64,000 nucleotides of DNA from Rhizobium sp. Leaf371. Its GTDB lineage: Bacteria; Pseudomonadota; Alphaproteobacteria; Rhizobiales; Rhizobiaceae. A program made the translations under genes and the position numbers. Where the stretch lies: positions 277,685-341,684 of the forward strand of contig NZ_LMQB01000027.1 in NCBI RefSeq assembly GCF_001424045.1, written 5' to 3'. The notes under the pieces were generated by a model that was not told the DNA's origin, searched no databases, and was given only the letters and a program-made list of their open reading frames with translations. This document shows, piece by piece, positions 1 to 9,615 of this stretch (position 1 is the first letter of the stretch; each line of letters opens with the position of its first letter).

Positions 1-326
1 TTTTCGACCGCCGTGAATTCCGGCAAAAGATGGTGGAACTGGTAGACGAAGCCGATCTCGTTGCGGCGGATGGCCGTGCGCTCGGGATCGCTGAGAGTGC
101 CGCAGGCGCGCCCGTTGATCGAGACTTCGCCGCCATCGGGCCGCTCCAGCAGACCGGCGAGGTGCAGCAACGTCGATTTGCCGGTGCCGGAGGGGGCGAC
201 CAGCGCGACCGTCTGCCCGCCGAGCAGGCGGAAATCCGCGCCCTTGAGGATCGAGAGCGCCTGTTCGCCCTGGCTGTAATGGCGCTCGACGCCGGAAAGC
301 TCTAGTGCCACGCGAGGGGCCATCAT
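1..326 (-). CDS. lolD: LolD, lipoprotein-releasing system ATP-binding protein (partial)
   Basis: This is the N-terminal part of the ATPase of the LolCDE complex, which extracts lipoproteins from the inner membrane and hands them to LolA. About 108 residues are visible; the rest lies beyond the left edge. Walker [10 protein letters not shown] is at residues 44-52, and the Q-loop segment [12 protein letters not shown], characteristic of LolD, is near residue 96. The ATG at 326-324 was preferred over one codon downstream only because it is the first. The gene starts 10 bases after the lolC stop on the same strand, so the two are surely co-transcribed. The family call is firm; only completeness is unknown. 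Confidence 0.93.
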   Translation of the reverse strand, partial: MMAPRVALELSGVERHYSQGEQALSILKGADFRLLGGQTVALVAPSGTGKSTLLHLAGLLERPDGGEVSINGRACGTLSDPERTAIRRNEIGFVYQFHHLLPEFTAVE

Positions 327-336
327 TTCGTTCCTG

Positions 337-1725
337 TCACTCGTAACGCAGCGCCTGGACGGGATCCAGTCGCGAGGCCCGCCAGGCGGGGAAGATGGTT
401 GCCAGGAACGACAGTCCGATGGCCATGCCGACGACCGCGACGGTCTCGCCGAGGTTCATGTCCGCCGGCAGCTGGCTGAGGAAGTAGAGTTCCGGATTGA
501 AGATCGTCGTGCCCGAGATCCAGGAGAAGAACTGGCGGATCGATTCGATGTTGAGACAGACGACGACGCCGAGGGCGACGCCCGCCAGCGTGCCGACGAT
601 GCCGATGGCCGCGCCGGTCATGAAGAAGATGCGCATGACGGCGCCGGACGTCGCGCCCATCGTGCGCAGGATGGCGATGTCGCTGCCCTTGTCCTTCACC
701 AGCATGATGAGGCCCGAGACGATGTTGAGCGCGGCCACCAGCACGATCAGGGTCAGGATCATGAACATCACGTTGCGCTCGACCTGCAGGGCCGAGAAGA
801 AGGTCTTGTTGCGGTCGCGCCAGTCGCTGATCAGCACCTGCCTCTGGGCGGCCTGCTCCACCGGCTGCCGCAGGCTGTCGACGAGGTCGGGGTTCTCGAC
901 GAAAAGCTCGATTGACTGGGCGATGCCTTCCGCATTGAAATAGAGCTGCGCTTCTTCCAGCGGCATGAAGATGATCGACGCGTCATATTCCGACATGCCG
1001 ATCTCGAAGATCGCGGAGACGGTGTAGGATTTGACGCGCGGATTGACGCCCATGGGCGTCACGTCGCCTTCCGGCGCCACCAGCGTGATGGTGCTGCCGG
1101 CCTGCAGGCCGAGCTGGTCGGCCATGCGCGAGCCGATCGCCACGCCGCCGCCGGTGGCATATCCGGTGAGATCGCCCGATTTCAGGTGATCGGAAATCGA
1201 CTTCATCTTCGCAAGATCGTCGGCGCGCACGCCGCGCACCAGCGCACCCGTGCCGGCGCCACCCGGACCGGAGGCGAGCGTCTGCCCCTCGATCATCGGA
1301 ATCGCCATGGTGACGCCCTTGATGCCGGAAAAGCGCGTGGCGAGATCGGCATAATTGTCGAGCGGGCCGTCCAGCGGCTGCACGATCATGTGGCCGTTGA
1401 TGCCGAGAATGCGGGAAATGAGTTCGGTGCGAAACCCGTTCATCACCGCCATGACGATGATGAGCGTGGCCACGCCGAGCATGATGCCGATGAAGGAGAA
1501 GCCGGCGATCACCGAGATGAAGGCTTCCTTGCGCCGCGAGCGCAGATAGCGCCATGCCACCAGCCGCTCGAAGCTTGAAAAGGCACGGCTGGAGGCCGGC
1601 TTCGATGCCTTGCCGCTCGACGGCGTTTCCTTCGGCGGCGCGCCCTTCGAGGCTGTCTTCAGTCCGGTCTGGGACGGCGGTGCCGACGCCTTTGCCGGTT
1701 TCGGGTCCGTGGAAGCGGCGCTCAT
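337..1725 (-). CDS. lolC: LolC/E-type lipoprotein-releasing permease
   Basis: This is the transmembrane subunit of the lipoprotein-releasing ABC system, 462 residues. The family core starts near residue 51 with [18 protein letters not shown], followed by TM1 (about 73-97). A large periplasmic MacB-like domain (about 100-310) follows, then three TM segments in the last 150 residues (FtsX fold). The protein ends [10 protein letters not shown], typical of the family. The first 50 residues are a Lys/Pro/Ser/Ala-rich tail that most family members lack; I see no better internal start. It lies between proS (9 bases upstream) and lolD. Alphaproteobacteria usually have one LolC/E hybrid rather than two paralogues, which fits here. 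Confidence 0.93.
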   Translation of the reverse strand: MSAASTDPKPAKASAPPSQTGLKTASKGAPPKETPSSGKASKPASSRAFSSFERLVAWRYLRSRRKEAFISVIAGFSFIGIMLGVATLIIVMAVMNGFRTELISRILGINGHMIVQPLDGPLDNYADLATRFSGIKGVTMAIPMIEGQTLASGPGGAGTGALVRGVRADDLAKMKSISDHLKSGDLTGYATGGGVAIGSRMADQLGLQAGSTITLVAPEGDVTPMGVNPRVKSYTVSAIFEIGMSEYDASIIFMPLEEAQLYFNAEGIAQSIELFVENPDLVDSLRQPVEQAAQRQVLISDWRDRNKTFFSALQVERNVMFMILTLIVLVAALNIVSGLIMLVKDKGSDIAILRTMGATSGAVMRIFFMTGAAIGIVGTLAGVALGVVVCLNIESIRQFFSWISGTTIFNPELYFLSQLPADMNLGETVAVVGMAIGLSFLATIFPAWRASRLDPVQALRYE

Positions 1726-1734
1726 GCCTGGTCC

Positions 1735-3063
1735 TTATTTCGCAGCGGTCAGCTTGTTGATCGCAGCTTCGATGGTCATGGTCTCGCGCGCACCGGTCTT
1801 GCGGTCCTTCAGCTCGACCTCGCCGGCCGCAACAGCCCGCGGCCCGGCGATGATCTGCGTGGGAACGCCGATCAGGTCGGCCGTCGCGAACTTGGTGCCT
1901 GCGCGGTCGTCGGTGTCGTCGTAGAGCGTGTCGATGCCGGCCTTGGACAGCGCGGCATAGATGGTTTCGCAGGCGGCGTCGCACGCCGCGTCGCCGGCCT
2001 TCATGTTGATGATGACCGCATCGAAGGGCGCAACCGAGGCCGGCCAGATGATGCCGTTCTCGTCATGCGACGCCTCGATGATCGCGGGCACGAGCCGGGT
2101 CGGGCCAATGCCGTAGGAGCCCATATGCACCAGATGTTCCTTGCCGTCGGGGCCCTGAACCTTGGCGCCCATCGGCTCGGAATATTTCGTGCCGAAATAG
2201 AAGATGTGACCGACCTCGATGCCGCGGGCCGACAGACGCTCGCCCTCGGGGATCGCGTCGAAGGCCGCTTCGTCGTGCATTTCCGATGTTGCGGCGTAAA
2301 CGGAGGTCCACTGGTCGAACACGGCCTGCAGCGCGGCGACGTCGTCGAAATCCATGTCCTCGGCGGGAATGTCGAAGTTCACGAAGTCGCGGTGGCTGAA
2401 CACTTCGGATTCGCCGGTGTCGGCCAGAATGATGAACTCATGGCTGAGGTCGCCGCCGATCGGGCCGGTGTCGGCGCGCATTGGAATCGCGCGCAGGCCA
2501 AGCCGCGAGAAGGTCCGCAGATAGGCCGTGAACATCTTGCGATAGGCGTGCTCGGCGCCTTCCTTCGTCAGGTCGAAGGAATAGGCATCCTTCATCAGGA
2601 ATTCGCGCGAGCGCATGGTGCCGAAGCGCGGACGGATCTCGTCGCGGAACTTCAGCTGGATATGGTAGAGGTTCAGCGGCAGGTTCTTGTAGGATTTGAC
2701 CGAAGAACGGAAGATGTCGGTGATCATCTCCTCATTGGTCGGCCCGTACAGCATCGGTCGCTCCTGGCGGTCCTTGATGCGCAGCATTTCCTTGCCGTAA
2801 TCGTCGTAGCGACCGCTTTCCTGCCAGAGCTCGGCCGACTGCAAGGTCGGCATGGACAGCTCGATGGCACCGGCGCGGTTCTGCTCCTGGCGGATGATGC
2901 CGTTCACCTTGTCGAGCACGCGCTTGCCGAGCGGCAGCCAGGAATAAATGCCCTGGCTCTGCTGGCGGATCATGCCGGCGCGCAGCATCAGGCGATGCGA
3001 GACGATCTCCGCTTCCTTGGGGTTTTCCTTCAGGATCGGCATGAAATAGCGGGACAGACGCAT
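1735..3063 (-). CDS. proS: Prolyl-tRNA synthetase, short alphaproteobacterial form
   Basis: This class II aminoacyl-tRNA synthetase charges tRNA-Pro in the cytoplasm. At 442 residues it is the short form that lacks the roughly 180-residue INS editing domain of E. coli ProRS. Visible family segments are [13 protein letters not shown] (motif 2 region), [11 protein letters not shown], and [16 protein letters not shown] (motif 3), followed by the C-terminal anticodon-binding domain. I chose the ATG at 3063 ([20 protein letters not shown]), where family similarity begins; an in-frame ATG 36 bases upstream would add a non-conserved tail. It heads a proS-lolC-lolD transcript and is separated by 700 bases from the gene upstream. 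Confidence 0.96.
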   Translation of the reverse strand: MRLSRYFMPILKENPKEAEIVSHRLMLRAGMIRQQSQGIYSWLPLGKRVLDKVNGIIRQEQNRAGAIELSMPTLQSAELWQESGRYDDYGKEMLRIKDRQERPMLYGPTNEEMITDIFRSSVKSYKNLPLNLYHIQLKFRDEIRPRFGTMRSREFLMKDAYSFDLTKEGAEHAYRKMFTAYLRTFSRLGLRAIPMRADTGPIGGDLSHEFIILADTGESEVFSHRDFVNFDIPAEDMDFDDVAALQAVFDQWTSVYAATSEMHDEAAFDAIPEGERLSARGIEVGHIFYFGTKYSEPMGAKVQGPDGKEHLVHMGSYGIGPTRLVPAIIEASHDENGIIWPASVAPFDAVIINMKAGDAACDAACETIYAALSKAGIDTLYDDTDDRAGTKFATADLIGVPTQIIAGPRAVAAGEVELKDRKTGARETMTIEAAINKLTAAK

Positions 3064-3328
3064 GAACGGGTTCCGGAGTGGCGCCTTCCGTCTAAACACG
3101 GATTCGGGCGAAATGAGGTTTGCTTACGGCATCTGCCTTGTGCGGGGCCATATGGACGAAAGACGGATGAAGGCCGGCGAACGGTCGAATCCGGCTCCAT
3201 CCCAGTGGCTGGTCTTAAACGCTTCGCGACGGGAAGAAAACCCGTGCCGCAGCCGCGACGCGAAGAGCCTGCGCCATAGGGCACGAGGCCGTGTCGTGCG
3301 ACATATGGAAGCGGAAAACGGGAGCGCG

Positions 3329-3357
3329 AGTAACGTCAATTGGCTGTTGTGTGTCAA
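3329..3357 (-). promoter_or_regulatory. Candidate sigma70-type promoter for proS
   Basis: On the minus strand a perfect TTGACA (3357-3352) is followed after 17 bases by GTTACT (3334-3329), a weak -10. It lies in an AT-rich patch about 270 bases upstream of the proS ATG. The -35 match and spacing support it, and the poor -10 keeps confidence low. Confidence 0.35.
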
Positions 3358-3557
3358 TGAATATTTTTTGCTGGACTGTAGCATAAATGCAAAAAAATCG
3401 GATGACACCTGCACGGAATTCAGTTAGTTTCAGCCCACAAAACAGGCAGGAAGATTAAATTCTTGTCGACGTCGCGGAAAAAGTCTTGGGAGGATCAGAT
3501 CTTAGGCGCGGTCATACGCTGCCACCGGTAACGGTTACGGGTCACGCGATTGCTTAG

Positions 3558-3587
3558 AAAACAAGGCTTCTGGCCTTGTTTTTTTTT
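3558..3587 (+). terminator. Strong intrinsic terminator, possibly bidirectional
   Basis: AAAACAAGGC (3558-3567) pairs with GCCTTGTTTT (3573-3582) across a 5-base loop, and the plus strand continues in a run of ten T. On minus it could end the rnj-DUF1467 transcript, but the longer T run is on plus. That orientation would suit a small RNA transcribed rightwards from about 3430-3490. Confidence 0.75.
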
Positions 3588-3769
3588 GGCTTTTCGGCAG
3601 AGGTCGATGCGTTCTGTCCTGCGGAAAACGGTCGATCCGTTCGGGAAGCTCCAGCCCGGCCGCCAGCTGATGGCGTATCTGCCAATCCGTTGAGCAACGG
3701 CCGGCCCCTCGAAACCCTCATCGGGTTGCCGCGTGTTCAGGTGAGCACCGCCCTGCCCCCGCACCAGCC

Positions 3770-4039
3770 TCAATAGAATTTGGGCGCGAACTGCGGAATG
3801 GAATCGATGCCATAGCCGAGCTTCACCGACAGCAGGTACCAGACGACATGGATCACCGCGGCAAGCGCCGTCGTCATGCCGAAGATCCGCAGCGCCCGAA
3901 ACCGGGCCGGCGCGCTCTCGACGCTTCCTGGCACCACATCGCTCTCCTCCGCCTGCGTGCGCAGGCCGATCGGCAGGACGATGAAGAGCGTCATCCACCA
4001 GATGATGAAATAGATGGCGAAGACGGAAAAGAGCGGCAT
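3770..4039 (-). CDS. DUF1467 family inner-membrane protein
   Basis: This small conserved alphaproteobacterial membrane protein of unknown function has 89 residues. It shows an N-terminal TM segment (about residues 4-25, IYFIIWWMTLFIVLPIG), a short polar loop with the family's LRTQAEE stretch, and a second TM segment (about 52-72). The family length is 85-100, so it is complete. The ATG at 4039 begins the recognisable family start MPLFSVFAIYFIIWW. It follows rnj on the same strand after about 150 bases, an order I recall from other Rhizobiaceae. The family assignment is from memory of the pattern; no biochemical role is known to me. Confidence 0.85.
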   Translation of the reverse strand: MPLFSVFAIYFIIWWMTLFIVLPIGLRTQAEESDVVPGSVESAPARFRALRIFGMTTALAAVIHVVWYLLSVKLGYGIDSIPQFAPKFY

Positions 4040-4191
4040 GGTGACATCCCGGTTGAGAGGCTGACCGCCCTTATACGCCGCACCCTGCCCGGCTGGAAGC
4101 CGGATGGACACGAAAAGGCCCCCGACGCATACCCGCAGCGAGGGCCATTCGATCGAGGAAGCGTCAACCCCTCCAAGAGGACGGCGAGGCG

Positions 4192-5862
4192 TCAGGACAA
4201 GCGGTTGATGAAGACCGTGACGACCGGCTTCTTGCCCCAGACTTCGTTGGCCGTACCGCGAATGGCGCGGCGCACGGCCTCTTGAACCATGGCGAGATCC
4301 TTGCGGCGCGCGCGCGGAATGCTTTCCACCGCGCCGAGAACGGCATCGTACAGCGTGTCGTTCATGTCCTCGCCCTCGTCGTCGAACTCCGGCAGGCCGA
4401 TCGGCACGACGATCGGATCGGAGGCGAAGTCGTAGCGCGCATCCAGCACGACATTGACCGAGACGTGTCCGGCAAAGGACAGCTTTCGGCGGTCGCCGAT
4501 GCCCATTTCCTGGAAATCGCCGATCAGGCCGCCATCCTTGAAGATGCGTCCGTGCGGCGCTTCGCCGATGACCTGCGCCATGCCCGGCGCGAGCCGGAGG
4601 ATATCGCCGTTGCGCACACGCGGCACGTTGGGAATGCCGGACTGAAGCGCGAGCTCCATCTGTCCGACGAGGTGCGCCGCTTCGCCGTGCACGGGCACCA
4701 GCAGCTTCGGACGGATCCACTGATACATCTGCTTCAGCTCGTTGCGGCGGGGGTGGCCCGACACATGCACGAGCGCGTCGCTGTCGGTGACGATCAGGAT
4801 ACCCTGCTCGATCAGACCGTTCTTGATCTCGTTGATCGCCTTCTCGTTGCCGGGGATGGCGCGCGAGGAGAAGACGACGGTGTCGCCGGCGGTGAACGCG
4901 ACATTGCGCATCTCGTCGCGGGCGATCTTCGCCAGCGCCGCGCGGGGCTCGCCCTGGCTGCCGGTGAGGATGACGACGACGCGATCACGCGGGATGAAGC
5001 CGAATTCGTCCTCGCTGATGAAGGGCGGAATGCCCTCCATCAGTCCGACGTCGCGGGCGACCTGCACCACGCGCTTCATGGACGAGCCCATCAGCAGAAC
5101 CTCGCGGCCGGCGCCGGCCGCAGCCTTCGCGATCGAGCGGATACGGCCGACATTCGACGAGAACGTCGTGATGGCGACACGGCCTTCCGCGGCGCGAATG
5201 ACCTTCTCGAGGCTGGTGGACACCTCTTCCTCCGACGGCGACACGCCGTCGCGGAGCGCATTGGTCGAATCGCACATCAGTGCCAGCACGCCCTCGTCGC
5301 CGACGGCGGTAAACCGGTCGCCATCGGTCAAGGGACCGAGCGACGGTGCATGGTCGATCTTCCAGTCGCCGGTATGGACAAGATTGCCGAGCGGCGTGCG
5401 GATGACGAGCGCCATCGGCTCGGGGATCGAGTGATTGACGCCGACGGCCTCCACCTCGAACGGGCCGATCTGAACGCGGTCGCCCTGCTTGAAGATGGTG
5501 ATCGGCACCTCGTTGCGGCTGCGTTCGTACTGCCGCTTGGCTTCCAGCATGCCGGCCGTGAACGGCGAGGCGTAGACCGGAACGTTGAGGCCGGGCCAGA
5601 GGTCGGACAGCGCGCCGTAGTGATCCTCGTGCGCATGGGTGATGATGATGGCCTTCAGGCTCTTGAGCTTGTCGGCAAGGAAACGGATATCGGGGAGCAC
5701 GAGGTCCACGCCGGGCAGGTCCGGCCCGGGGAATGTCACGCCGCAATCGACCATGATCCATTCGCGGTTCGCCGCAGGGCCGTAGCCATAGAGCGCGAGG
5801 TTCATGCCGATTTCGCCGACGCCGCCAAGCGGCAGGAAAACCAGTTCGTTTTTCTCAGTCAT
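4192..5862 (-). CDS. rnj: Ribonuclease J
   Basis: This metallo-beta-lactamase-fold RNase has 5'-to-3' exo- and endonuclease activity and is the RNA-decay enzyme alphaproteobacteria have alongside RNase E. It has 556 residues. The metal-binding motif HAHEDH is at residues 76-81. The beta-CASP region contains LTGSQGEPRAAL, and the later SGHPRRNELKQMYQWIRP and VPVHGEA segments are typical of RNase J. I chose ATG 5862 (MTEKNELVFLPLGG), where family similarity begins. An ATG 36 bases upstream would overlap birA and lacks a ribosome site. It is probably the distal gene of the nuo-birA-rnj transcript. Confidence 0.95.
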   Translation of the reverse strand: MTEKNELVFLPLGGVGEIGMNLALYGYGPAANREWIMVDCGVTFPGPDLPGVDLVLPDIRFLADKLKSLKAIIITHAHEDHYGALSDLWPGLNVPVYASPFTAGMLEAKRQYERSRNEVPITIFKQGDRVQIGPFEVEAVGVNHSIPEPMALVIRTPLGNLVHTGDWKIDHAPSLGPLTDGDRFTAVGDEGVLALMCDSTNALRDGVSPSEEEVSTSLEKVIRAAEGRVAITTFSSNVGRIRSIAKAAAGAGREVLLMGSSMKRVVQVARDVGLMEGIPPFISEDEFGFIPRDRVVVILTGSQGEPRAALAKIARDEMRNVAFTAGDTVVFSSRAIPGNEKAINEIKNGLIEQGILIVTDSDALVHVSGHPRRNELKQMYQWIRPKLLVPVHGEAAHLVGQMELALQSGIPNVPRVRNGDILRLAPGMAQVIGEAPHGRIFKDGGLIGDFQEMGIGDRRKLSFAGHVSVNVVLDARYDFASDPIVVPIGLPEFDDEGEDMNDTLYDAVLGAVESIPRARRKDLAMVQEAVRRAIRGTANEVWGKKPVVTVFINRLS

Positions 5863-5881
5863 CAGAGAATTATGCCTTGTA

Positions 5882-6622
5882 TCATCCGAAAAAGACATCG
5901 CCGGCGGCTATGTGCCGGCGCATGCCGTTTTCATCCGTGAGAATTAGTTGGCCGGAGCCGTCGATGTCGTCGAAAGTGCCAATGATGGAGCGGTCCGGAA
6001 GGTTGACCGTGATGGGGCGACCGATGCCGACGGCATGCTGCCGCCAGAGGGCGATGATGTCGCCGATGCCCCGTCCACCGTTCCAGGTGCTCAGTGTTTT
6101 GGCCATGCTCATGAAGAGATGCGCGAACAGTTCTTCCGCCGATGCGGCCGCGCCTTCGCTACGCAGATCGGTCAGGGGGTAGAGCCCATGGTCGGGCGCG
6201 TTCACCACATTGATGCCGCAGCCGATCACCAGCGCATAGCGGCCATCCGCGAGGCGCTCGCCCTCCAGCAGGATACCGCAGGTCTTTTTCCCGCCGATCA
6301 GGATGTCGTTCGGCCATTTGATCTCGGCGGATCGCGCGCCGGCGGGCAGCACCGCCTGAATGGCGTCGCGCACGGCAACGGCGACCGCGAGCGGCAGGGA
6401 CTGGATCATCTCCAGCGGCGCGGGGTCGATCAGCAGAAGCGAGGCGTAGAGGTTGCCGCGTTCGGAACTCCAGGCACGACCACGCCGGCCGCGACCATCC
6501 GTCTGCCGGCCGGCTGTGATCCAGAGATGGCCCGGATCGCCTGCGCGCGCACGCGCAAGGCATTCGGTGTTGGTGGAGCCCACCTCGTCCAGGGCGACGT
6601 GGCGGAAGTCGTCAACGGACAT
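5882..6622 (-). CDS. birA: Biotin-[acetyl-CoA-carboxylase] ligase
   Basis: This enzyme forms biotinyl-AMP and attaches biotin to the carboxyl-carrier protein. It has 246 residues and lacks the N-terminal DNA-binding domain of the E. coli repressor-ligase, so it should not regulate transcription. The ligase signature GRGRRGRAWSSERGNLY and the catalytic KWPNDIL segment are both present, followed by the small C-terminal SH3-like domain. I chose ATG 6622 (MSVDDFRHVALDE). A TTG at 6649, overlapping the nuoN stop, would add nine residues. It is wedged between nuoN and rnj with almost no spacing, as in related genomes. Confidence 0.93.
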   Translation of the reverse strand: MSVDDFRHVALDEVGSTNTECLARARAGDPGHLWITAGRQTDGRGRRGRAWSSERGNLYASLLLIDPAPLEMIQSLPLAVAVAVRDAIQAVLPAGARSAEIKWPNDILIGGKKTCGILLEGERLADGRYALVIGCGINVVNAPDHGLYPLTDLRSEGAAASAEELFAHLFMSMAKTLSTWNGGRGIGDIIALWRQHAVGIGRPITVNLPDRSIIGTFDDIDGSGQLILTDENGMRRHIAAGDVFFG

Positions 6623-6645
6623 GCGGGTGAGCCGGCTCAGGCCGC

Positions 6646-8085
6646 TCAAAAGAATGTCCGGGCTGCCGCTTCGGCCGCAGCGCCGATCGGGCCGCCGACG
6701 ATGACATAGCCGACGATGAAGAGGCCGGAGAGACCATAGACCAGCTTCAGCGAGCCTGCGGGACGCGCGAACTCGCCGGCCGGCTCATCGAACCACATCA
6801 GCTTGATGACGCGCAGATAGTAGTAGGCGCCGACGACGGAGGCGAGAACGCCGATGACCGCAAGCGCATAGAGCTTCGCCTCGATGGCCGCCATGAACAC
6901 GAAGTACTTGGCGAAGAATCCGGCGAGCGGCGGGATGCCGGCGAGCGAGAACATCAGGATCGTCAGGACGACGGCCATGAAGGGGTTCGTCTGCGACAGG
7001 CCTGCGAGATCGTCCACCTGTTCGACGTGATGGCCTTCCTTGCGGCGCATGGCGAGGATGCAGGCGAAGGTGCCGAGCGTCATGACCATGTAGATCAGCA
7101 TATAGAGCACGACGCCGCGCACGCCCGCCATCGAGCCGGCAGAGAGCCCGACCAGCGCATAGCCCATGTGACCGATCGAGGAATAGGCCATCAGGCGCTT
7201 GATGTTCTTCTGGCCGATGGCGGCGAAGGAACCGAGCACCATGGACGCGATCGAGATGAAGACGATGATCTGCTGCCAGTCGAGCTGGATCGGCTCGAAG
7301 GCGGTGATGACGACGCGGACCAGCATGGCGATCGCGGCGATCTTCGGCGCGCCCGCAAAGAAGGTGGTGACCGGGGTCGGCGCACCTTCATAGACGTCCG
7401 GCGTCCACATGTGGAACGGCACGGCCGAAATCTTGAAGGCGACACCGGCCAGCACGAAGACGAGACCGAAGACCAGACCGAGCGAACGCCCGTCGGCCGA
7501 CAGAGCCGCTGCGATCTCGACGAAACCCGTATGGCCGGTGAAGCCGTAGACCAGCGACATGCCATAGAGCAGCATGCCCGACGACAGCGCGCCGAGAACG
7601 AAATATTTCAGGCCGGCTTCCGTCGAGCGCAGATCGTCGCGGTTCATGGCGGCGACCACATAGGCCGCCAGCGACTGCAGTTCCAGCGCCATGTAGAGCG
7701 ACATCATGTCGTTGGCGGAGATCATCAGCAGCATGCCGAGCGTCGCGAGAACGACGAGCACCGGATATTCGAAACGATCGAGGCCGAAGACCTTCGCCTG
7801 GCCTGCAGAGAGGAAGAGCGCGACGATGGATGCGACCAGCGTCAGCATCTTCATGAAACGGGCGAAGGGGTCGGCGACGAAGGCGCCATTATAGGCGACG
7901 CCGTCACCGGTGGTGGTCAGCAGAACGCCGGCGATCACCAGAACCGCGATCGCCAGCCAGGTGACGAGACCGGAGGATCGCTCGCCCGTGAAGACGCCGA
8001 TCATCAGCAGCGCGAGCGCGCCGATGGCAAGCGTCACCTCAGGGAGCGACAGATGAAGACTAGCGACCAGAATATCAGCGTTCAT
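6646..8085 (-). CDS. nuoN: NADH-quinone oxidoreductase subunit N
   Basis: This is one of the three antiporter-like proton-pumping subunits of complex I, 479 residues and about 14 TM segments. Typical features are [21 protein letters not shown], the conserved lysine segment [20 protein letters not shown], and [19 protein letters not shown]. It starts [16 protein letters not shown], 18 bases after the nuoM stop. It is the last complex I gene of the operon; birA follows directly. Confidence 0.97.
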   Translation of the reverse strand: MNADILVASLHLSLPEVTLAIGALALLMIGVFTGERSSGLVTWLAIAVLVIAGVLLTTTGDGVAYNGAFVADPFARFMKMLTLVASIVALFLSAGQAKVFGLDRFEYPVLVVLATLGMLLMISANDMMSLYMALELQSLAAYVVAAMNRDDLRSTEAGLKYFVLGALSSGMLLYGMSLVYGFTGHTGFVEIAAALSADGRSLGLVFGLVFVLAGVAFKISAVPFHMWTPDVYEGAPTPVTTFFAGAPKIAAIAMLVRVVITAFEPIQLDWQQIIVFISIASMVLGSFAAIGQKNIKRLMAYSSIGHMGYALVGLSAGSMAGVRGVVLYMLIYMVMTLGTFACILAMRRKEGHHVEQVDDLAGLSQTNPFMAVVLTILMFSLAGIPPLAGFFAKYFVFMAAIEAKLYALAVIGVLASVVGAYYYLRVIKLMWFDEPAGEFARPAGSLKLVYGLSGLFIVGYVIVGGPIGAAAEAAARTFF

Positions 8086-8103
8086 GTTTCTCTCGCCCCG
8101 TCG

Positions 8104-9615
8104 TCAGTTTGCCGAGAGCGCAAGGGACTGCGCTGCCTGAACGGCGGTCGTGTAGTTATTGACCAGCACATCGACGGAAGCCGCCGTGGCATCGAAGACC
8201 GGCGCCGGATAAACGCCGAAGAAGATGGTGAGCACCGCGAGCGGGTAGAGGATCACCTTTTCGCGCGGCGACAGATCCAGCAGCGCTTTCAGCTTTTCCT
8301 TCTCCAGCGCGCCGAACATCACGCGGCGGTAAAGCCAGAGTGCGTAGCAGGCCGAGAGGATGACGCCCGTGGTGGCGAAGAAGGCGACCCAGGTGTTGGC
8401 GCGGAACGCGCCGAGCAGCGTCGTGATTTCCCCGACGAAGCCCGAGGTTCCGGGAAGACCGACATTCGCCATGGTGAAGATCATGAAGATCACGGCGTAT
8501 TTCGGCATGTTGTTGACGAGGCCGCCATAGGCCGAGATCTCGCGGGTGTGGAGACGATCATAGACCACGCCGACGCAGAGGAAGAGCGCGGAGGAGACGA
8601 TGCCGTGCGACAGCATCTGGAAGATCGCGCCCTGCACGCCCTGCACGTTGGCGGCGAAGATGCCCATGGTCACGTAGCCCATGTGGGCGACGGAGGAATA
8701 GGCGATCAGCTTCTTGATGTCCTGCTGCATCATCGCGACCAGCGAGGTGTAGATGATGGCGACGACGGACAGCGTGAAGACCAGCGGCGCGAAGTGCTCG
8801 GACGCCACCGGGAACATGCCGAGCGAGATGCGGACCATGCCGTAACCGCCGAGCTTCAGCATGACGCCGGCGAGGATGACGGAGCCAGCGGTCGGCGCCT
8901 GCACGTGGGCATCGGGCAGCCAGGTGTGGACGGGCCACATCGGCATCTTCACGGCGAAGGCCGCAAAGCAGGCAAGCCACAGCCAGGTCTGCATGCCGAC
9001 GGGGAAGCCCGTCTTCGTCAGCTCGATCATGTCCGTGGTGCCGGTCTGCCAGTACATCGCCATGATGGCGAGCATCATCAGCACCGAGCCGAACAGCGTG
9101 TAGAGGAAGAACTTGTAGCTCGCATAGACGCGCTCCTTGCCGCCCCAGACGCCGATGATGACGAACATCGGGATCAGGGTCGCTTCGAAGAACACGTAGA
9201 AGAGGACGATGTCGAGCGAGACGAACACGCCCGTCATCACCACCTGCAAGAGCAGGAAGGCGATCATGTAGGACTTGATGCGCTTTTCGATCGCGTGCCA
9301 GCTGGCGAGCACGCAGAAGGGCATCAGGAAGGTGGTGAGGATGACGAACAGCATGGAGATGCCATCGACGCCCAGATGATAGGAGATGCCGGTGCCGAGC
9401 CAGGCATGCTGCTCGACCATCTGGAAGCCGGGGTTCGCATTGTCGAACCCCGCCCAGATGAAGAGCGACAGCAGAAAGGTGACGACCGTCGTTGCCAGCG
9501 AGATGTTGAGGACGTTGCGGCGACCGGCGGCGCTGTCGTCACGCATCAGAAGCAGGAGCACAACGCCGACCAGCGGCAGGTAGGTGACCGCCGAGAGAAT
9601 GGGCCAATCGGTCAT
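8104..9615 (-). CDS. nuoM: NADH-quinone oxidoreductase subunit M
   Basis: This is the middle antiporter-like membrane subunit of complex I, 503 residues and about 14 TM segments. Conserved proton-channel segments are seen in [20 protein letters not shown], in the [10 protein letters not shown] stretch, and in [17 protein letters not shown]. Its ATG overlaps the nuoL stop by one base (TGATG), which suggests translational coupling. It starts [15 protein letters not shown] and ends with a short polar tail. Confidence 0.97.
   Translation of the reverse strand: MTDWPILSAVTYLPLVGVVLLLLMRDDSAAGRRNVLNISLATTVVTFLLSLFIWAGFDNANPGFQMVEQHAWLGTGISYHLGVDGISMLFVILTTFLMPFCVLASWHAIEKRIKSYMIAFLLLQVVMTGVFVSLDIVLFYVFFEATLIPMFVIIGVWGGKERVYASYKFFLYTLFGSVLMMLAIMAMYWQTGTTDMIELTKTGFPVGMQTWLWLACFAAFAVKMPMWPVHTWLPDAHVQAPTAGSVILAGVMLKLGGYGMVRISLGMFPVASEHFAPLVFTLSVVAIIYTSLVAMMQQDIKKLIAYSSVAHMGYVTMGIFAANVQGVQGAIFQMLSHGIVSSALFLCVGVVYDRLHTREISAYGGLVNNMPKYAVIFMIFTMANVGLPGTSGFVGEITTLLGAFRANTWVAFFATTGVILSACYALWLYRRVMFGALEKEKLKALLDLSPREKVILYPLAVLTIFFGVYPAPVFDATAASVDVLVNNYTTAVQAAQSLALSAN

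Larger units (their letters stand above)
3064..3769. other. Intergenic region, 706 bases, upstream of proS
   Basis: I see no convincing protein gene. Open frames here do not resemble a known family and have poor codon structure. The region holds a possible proS promoter (TTGACA at 3357-3352 on minus) and a strong bidirectional-looking terminator at 3558-3587. The stretch 3330-3480 is distinctly AT-rich. A small RNA ending at the terminator on plus is possible. Confidence 0.6.

Noticed and set aside
3495-3998. Minus-strand open frame of 167 codons across the DUF1467 gene and its downstream gap
   Set aside because: It overlaps DUF1467 in another frame, runs through the terminator at 3558-3587, and the product resembles nothing.
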